From Betaproteobacteria bacterium (GTDB taxonomy: Bacteria > Pseudomonadota > Gammaproteobacteria > Burkholderiales > SG8-41): DNA of 57,226 bases. The notes under the pieces are model-generated. The model ran no database searches and was not told the origin of the DNA. It saw only the letters and a list, made by a program, of their open reading frames with translations. Where the stretch lies: positions 1 through 57,226 of the forward strand of contig JACPTK010000080.1 of the NCBI GenBank assembly GCA_016192825.1. Direction: 5' to 3'. Within the stretch, counting starts at the first letter, position 1, and each line of letters begins with the position of its first letter. The translations under genes were made by a program, and so were the position numbers. Shown here piece by piece: positions 57,087 through 57,226 of this stretch.

Positions 57087-57174
57087 TAGCAGCCTGTCGG
57101 ACTTGGCGTGATCAACGATCGGGGTGAATGCATGGGACATCGCTCCTGGTTATCTCCGAGCCGACAGGCTGCTA
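57087..57174. mobile_element. 88-bp MITE-like element, TAGCAGCCTGTCGGAC family
   Basis: Left end TAGCAGCCTGTCGGACTT is followed by TGATCAACGATCGGGGTGAA, matching the interior of the copies at 22625 and 42273. Right end GCCGACAGGCTGCTA stops at 57174. It starts at CTAG and has no coding capacity; the short interior suggests an internally deleted copy. Confidence 0.8.
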
Positions 57175-57226
57175 ATGAGTGATTTATTGGCTTGTAACCA
57201 TCATTCAGGTTCCCTGCATCCGGTGC

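Noticed and set aside
1-57226. tRNA, rRNA, prophage or conjugative genes
   Set aside because: No cloverleaf-like, rRNA-like, phage structural or transfer genes were recognised by reading; a tRNA scan was not possible here.

Overview
The window looks like one chromosomal contig from a high-GC betaproteobacterium, most likely in or near Burkholderiales. This is an inference from three things: the housekeeping order rluC–HAD–sppA–(rsmI-like/maf)–yceD–rpmF–plsX–fabH–fabD–fabG–acpP–fabF–pabC–mltG–tmk–holB–tatD with rne divergent from rluC; the set of orphan Bug-type (TctC) solute receptors; and the many aromatic-catabolism genes. No rRNA, tRNA or CRISPR array was seen.

Layout. (1) 1–1114: a decayed mobile patch. 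It holds the start of an IS701-like transposase, AAAGGGG/CCCCTTT palindromic repeats, a DUF4160/DUF2442 gene pair bounded by integron-type core sites, and the last ~20 recognisable codons of an integron integrase. (2) 1.2–15.6 kb: a catabolic cluster with ring-hydroxylating dioxygenase alpha and beta subunits, three Bug receptors, a UbiD-type decarboxylase, a Sir2 deacylase, a gentisate-dioxygenase-like bicupin, a class II aldolase, an enol-lactonase-like hydrolase, and a molybdenum hydroxylase whose large and FAD subunits are fused. (3) 15.7–28.2 kb: mixed genes, including a small membrane protein, a TPR protein, an ABC importer of the nitrate/taurine type, a FlK-like thioesterase, a PII-like protein, a NYN-domain protein, endonuclease V, Pcm, a cyclase–FHA protein and a DUF1932 dehydrogenase. 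(4) 28.4–35.5 kb: a second catabolic cluster with phthalate-type genes (Rieske ferredoxin, Rieske oxygenase, 4,5-dihydroxyphthalate decarboxylase-like protein), LigJ (4-oxalomesaconate hydratase), an HpcH/HpaI aldolase and a PanB-like protein. It also carries two broken genes, an intradiol dioxygenase fragment and an alpha/beta hydrolase. (5) 35.5–37.7 kb: an AT-richer accessory islet with an unknown protein and a PIN-domain protein with a large extra C-terminal domain. (6) 37.7–56.6 kb: conserved housekeeping genes (low-molecular-weight phosphatase, rne, rluC and then the cell-envelope/fatty-acid run). (7) 56.6–57.2 kb: no convincing gene, one repeat element.

Two intergenic repeat systems run through the whole window. 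The first is a set of 7-base-period arrays (TCACGAA, TCACCGG, CAGCTAC, TGCCTCT and similar). Each array is internally homogeneous, many begin at a gene's own TGA stop, and some are translated. The second is a set of small hairpin/MITE-like elements with ends TAGCAGCCTGTCGGAC or TAGGAGCTTGTCGGA, sitting at CTAG sites. Their first three bases serve as the stop codon of several genes. A ~130-bp companion element with GCAAAACCGCC ends lies next to them. These repeat systems, the integron remnant, the PIN-domain gene pair and the MITE-altered start of the HAD gene are the most unusual content.
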